Source: Mesorhizobium helmanticense (GTDB taxonomy: Bacteria > Pseudomonadota > Alphaproteobacteria > Rhizobiales > Rhizobiaceae). From it: a stretch of DNA of 64,000 bases. Made by a program: the position numbers and the translations under genes. Location: assembly GCF_003034915.1 (NCBI RefSeq), contig NZ_PZJX01000026.1:1-64000 (forward strand), given 5' to 3'. Shown in pieces: positions 61,354 to 64,000 of the stretch. Positions within the stretch are counted from its first letter, which is position 1; the number at the start of each line of letters is the position of its first letter. The notes under the pieces are model-generated. The model worked only from the letters and a program-made list of their open reading frames with translations, made no database searches and was not told the DNA's origin.

Positions 61354-62979
61354 GGCGCAGTAGTTGCCTGAGAAGACCGCCGGCGGCAGCGGCTCGCGGC
61401 CGAGGATCAGGTCGGCGCCCTTTTCGCCGACCATGATCGTTGGCGCATTGGTGTTGGAGGAAGGGATGCGCGGCATCACCGAGGTGTCGCAAACCCGCAA
61501 GCCCTCGATGCCGCGCAACCTGAGATCGGGCGTCACCACGGCCATATCGTCGTGGCCCATGCGGCAGGTGCCGACAGGGTGGTGATCGGTCTTGGAGCTG
61601 CGGCAGGCATAGTCGAACAGCTCCTCGCCGCTCTGCAGGGCAGGGGCCGGCAGCACTTCGCGCAACACGTAAGGGGCAAGCGCCTTCTGCCGCATGATCT
61701 CGCGCGCCAGCCTTAGCCCCTTGATCGACATGTCGCGGTCGTAAGGGTCCGACCAGTAGTTCGGGTCGATCAGAGGATGGTCGGCCGGGTCGGCGCTTTT
61801 CAGCCGCACCGTGCCGCGCGAGCGCGGGCGCAGGAACGCCGAGTTCAACGTCACGCCGGGATTCCTCAGCTTCTCGACGCCGGCCTCGATGCCGGAGCCG
61901 AGGCCGAGATGGAACTGGATGTCGGGCGAGGCAGCAGTCGGATCGGCGTACCAGAAGCCGCCGGTCTCAAACAGGCTGGAGGCGACCGGGCCTTTCTTCA
62001 GCAGCAGATACTGCAGGCCGGCCCAGGCGGTCCGGTGCAGCTTGGCGTAGTTGTCATAGGTGTGGTCGCCGGTGCATTCGGCGATGACAAACAGGTCGAG
62101 ATGGTCCTGCATGTTGGAACCGACGCCGGGTAGGTCATGGACCGGCGTCACGCCAACCGATTTCAGGTGGTCGGCCGGGCCGATGCCGGATTGCATCAGC
62201 AGCTTCGGCGAGCCGATGGCGCCGGACGAGATGATCACTTCGCGTTCGGCGCGCAGGATTTTCTTCTCGCCGCCCGGCCTGTCGACGATCTCGACACCGA
62301 TGGCGCGGCCTTTCTCGATGACGATGCGCGTCACCAGAACATCTGTTCTGACAGTCAGATTCTTGCGCGCGCGGATCGGCCTGAGATAGGCGACCGAAGC
62401 GGAGGAGCGTTTGGCGTCCTTCTGCGTCAATTGATAATAGCCGACGCCTTCCTGGCTGATACCATTGAAATCCGGGTTGAAGGGGATGCCCATCTCCTGG
62501 CCGGCGCGGAAATAGGCCTCGCAGATCGGCAGCGGCGCAATCGGATTGGAGACGCCGAGCGGACCCTGGTCGCCATGAAAATCGTTGGCGTAACGCTGGT
62601 TGTTCTCGGCGCGCTTGAAATAGGGCAGCACGTCGCGATAGCCCCAGCCGGCAAGGCCTTCCTCCTTCTACCAGGCGTCGTAGTCGCGGGCGTTGCCGCG
62701 CGTGTAGATCTGGGCGTTGATCGAGGAGCCGCCGCCGATGACCTTGGCCTGCGTGTACCAGAAGACGCGGTCCTTCATGTGCTTTTGCGGCACCGTCGAC
62801 CAGCCCCAGGAGGCGATGCCCTTGGTCATCTTGGCGAAGCCGGCCGGCATATGGATCAGCGGATGCCAGTCCTTGCCGCCGGCTTCGAGCAGCAGCACGG
62901 AGTTCGAGGGATCCTCGCTTAGCCGGTTGGCGAGAACGCAACCGGCCGGGCCGGCGCCAACGATGATGTAGTCGGTCAT
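61321..62979 (-). pseudogene. GMC oxidoreductase (choline/alcohol dehydrogenase family), interrupted by an in-frame TAG
   Basis: 552 codons in one frame, with a TAG at codon 104 (62670-62668). Before the stop: FAD loop DYIIVGAGPAGCVLANRLSE and WYTQAKVIGGGSSINAQIYT. After it: ISSGAIGSPKLLMQSGIGP, HPVGTCRMGHDD with the catalytic His, and NTNAPTIMVGEKGADLIL. The codon would normally read GAG (AWEKEEGL), a single G-to-T change; everything else is intact, so it is a recent nonsense mutation or sequencing error. The FAD-dependent family oxidises alcohols such as choline or polyethylene glycol. The product would be short or broken unless TAG is read through. Confidence 0.85.
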
Positions 62980-62991
62980 GGCGTCACCTGT

Positions 62992-63753
62992 TCACAGCCT
63001 CGGCACGGACAGCGCGCCGTCGACATTGATGATCGATCCCGTCGAAAAGCCGAGTTTCCCGCTGGCGAGTGCCGCGACCACGGCGCCGACATCGTAAGCC
63101 TCACCCCAGCGCCTGGCCGGCACCAGCCCGTCATCGATCAGTGCGTCATATTTGGCAGTGACGCCCGAGGTCATGTCGGTGCGGATAATGCCTGGCCGTA
63201 CTTCGAATACGCCAATATTTTCGGCTGCGAGCCTGAGCGCCAGGTTCTTCACCCACATCGAAAGCCCGGCCTTGGAAATGCAGTAGTCCGACCGTTCCGG
63301 CGAAGCCATTTCGGCGCTGACCGAGGTGACCGTGATGATCGATTTCGCATGATCGCTTGACGTGGCAAGCATTGCCTTGGCGACGGCCTGGCTGAGGAAG
63401 ACGGTGCCGCGCAGATTGATGCCCAGCGTGCGGTCGAAATTCTCTGGCTTCAGCTCCAGCAGGTCGCCGCGCACGACCGCGCCGACGCCGGCATTGCTGA
63501 CCAGACAGTCGATGCGGCCGAAGGCGCGCATGGCGGCACCGATAAGCGTTGTGTGATCGGAAAGGTTGGCAATATCACAGCGATGGTAGGCGAACGCTGC
63601 ACCACGCGTCGTGATGTTCTCTATAAGCCGTTTGGCGGGGTCGTCGGCAAGATCGGCGACCATGATGTCGAAGCCGGCATCCGCGAGCGCCTCGGCGCAG
63701 GCCAGCCCAATGCCGCGCGCGCCGCCGGTGACGATGGCCGCCGGGCGGGTCAT
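62992..63753 (-). CDS. Short-chain dehydrogenase/reductase (3-ketoacyl-ACP reductase-like)
   Basis: 253 residues. TGGARGIGLACAEALADAGF is the cofactor loop, NAGVG follows, then TSVSAEM, YCISKAGLSMW and RPGIIRTDM. ADLADDPAK after strand 2 suggests NAD rather than NADP. It sits between two GMC oxidoreductase genes: its stop is 12 bp before the interrupted gene's start, and its own start overlaps the end of the second one by 4 bp. Probably one operon for stepwise oxidation of an alcohol or polyol. Confidence 0.9.
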   Translation of the reverse strand: MTRPAAIVTGGARGIGLACAEALADAGFDIMVADLADDPAKRLIENITTRGAAFAYHRCDIANLSDHTTLIGAAMRAFGRIDCLVSNAGVGAVVRGDLLELKPENFDRTLGINLRGTVFLSQAVAKAMLATSSDHAKSIITVTSVSAEMASPERSDYCISKAGLSMWVKNLALRLAAENIGVFEVRPGIIRTDMTSGVTAKYDALIDDGLVPARRWGEAYDVGAVVAALASGKLGFSTGSIINVDGALSVPRL

Positions 63754-64000
63754 GCGACAAGCTCCGTCTTGCGGATATGGTCGGCGACGCGCAGTGCTTG
63801 CGCGGCGATCGACAAGGCCGGGTTCACAGCCGCCGAGTTCGGCAGAAAGCTCCCGTCGACGACGAACAAGTTCTTATGGTCGAACGAGCGGCAGAACGGA
63901 TCGAGCGGCGACGTCGCCGGATCGTCGCCCATCTTCACCGTGCCGCACTGGTGCGAAGGCGTGCGCTTGTCGAAGGCGCGAGAGAGCACGATCGGGTAAC
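63750..64000 (-). CDS. GMC oxidoreductase, C-terminal fragment (continues beyond the window)
   Basis: Only the last 83 codons are visible. They contain the GMC C-terminal block: HQCGTVKMGDDPATSP with the catalytic His, KNLFVVDGSFLPNSAAVNPA (Asn) and an ALRVADHI end. The frame is open to the edge. Its overlap with the SDR stop/start indicates it is the first gene of that operon. A second GMC enzyme with the pseudogenised one nearby suggests related substrates. Confidence 0.9.
   Translation of the reverse strand, partial: YPIVLSRAFDKRTPSHQCGTVKMGDDPATSPLDPFCRSFDHKNLFVVDGSFLPNSAAVNPALSIAAQALRVADHIRKTELVA

Overview
The window is GC-rich chromosomal DNA of an alphaproteobacterium of the order Hyphomicrobiales (Rhizobiales). 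A Mesorhizobium or close relative is most likely. I infer this from the protein sequences, the ubiE-ubiB-coaBC order, rpsU, the DUF992 and '[10 protein letters not shown]' small proteins, heterotetrameric sarcosine oxidase genes, and several families of mosaic palindromic intergenic repeats typical of rhizobia. I could not run any search, so the genus is an inference.

Layout. Positions 1-3134 look like the end of a genomic island or prophage. They hold a tail-appendage-like C-terminus, a run of very small unknown genes on both strands and an XRE repressor, and stop at the 3' end of a tRNA-Ser(GGA). From 3.6 to 15.3 kb there is a small membrane protein, msrA, and a nucleoside uptake and salvage locus: BMP-type binding protein, a fused ATPase, two permeases, cytidine deaminase, purine nucleoside phosphorylase and thymidine phosphorylase, faced by upp and an adenosine/adenine deaminase. 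From 15.5 to 20 kb lie ubiE, ubiB and coaBC, with a VapBC-type toxin-antitoxin cassette carrying two antitoxins between ubiB and coaBC. From 20 to 25.6 kb are an MFS exporter, two DUF992 proteins, a TPR lipoprotein, rpsU, a SET-domain protein and an SDR.

At 25.9-31.4 kb is a sarcosine oxidase operon (soxB-x-soxD-soxA-soxG) with an extra unrecognised gene, x. From 31.5 to 40 kb are small proteins, a TetR regulator, a MaoC/SDR/alcohol-dehydrogenase group and an RND efflux pump with its adaptor. At 40.2-47.7 kb an RpiR-type regulator faces an operon of N-formylglutamate amidohydrolase-like enzyme, APC permease, glutamine-synthetase-like ligase, aldehyde dehydrogenase and iron-type alcohol dehydrogenase. 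This set of enzymes fits breakdown of an amino alcohol (for example ethanolamine) through gamma-glutamyl intermediates. Next to it, at 47.8-51.8 kb, is a four-gene ABC importer preceded by three 11-bp-spaced repeats that match the Pho box pattern. This suggests phosphate-starvation control and possibly a phosphorus-containing substrate.

From 52.2 to 56.1 kb is a small sugar/polysaccharide cluster (two methyltransferases, an NAD-dependent epimerase, a glycosyltransferase). The remainder holds a CPA1 antiporter, an EEP-family hydrolase, an EamA transporter, an SHS-type MFS carrier, a Dabb protein, a GMC oxidoreductase gene interrupted by an in-frame amber codon, an SDR, and the C-terminus of a second GMC oxidoreductase that runs off the window.

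I saw no CRISPR array, rRNA, intact insertion sequence or transposase.
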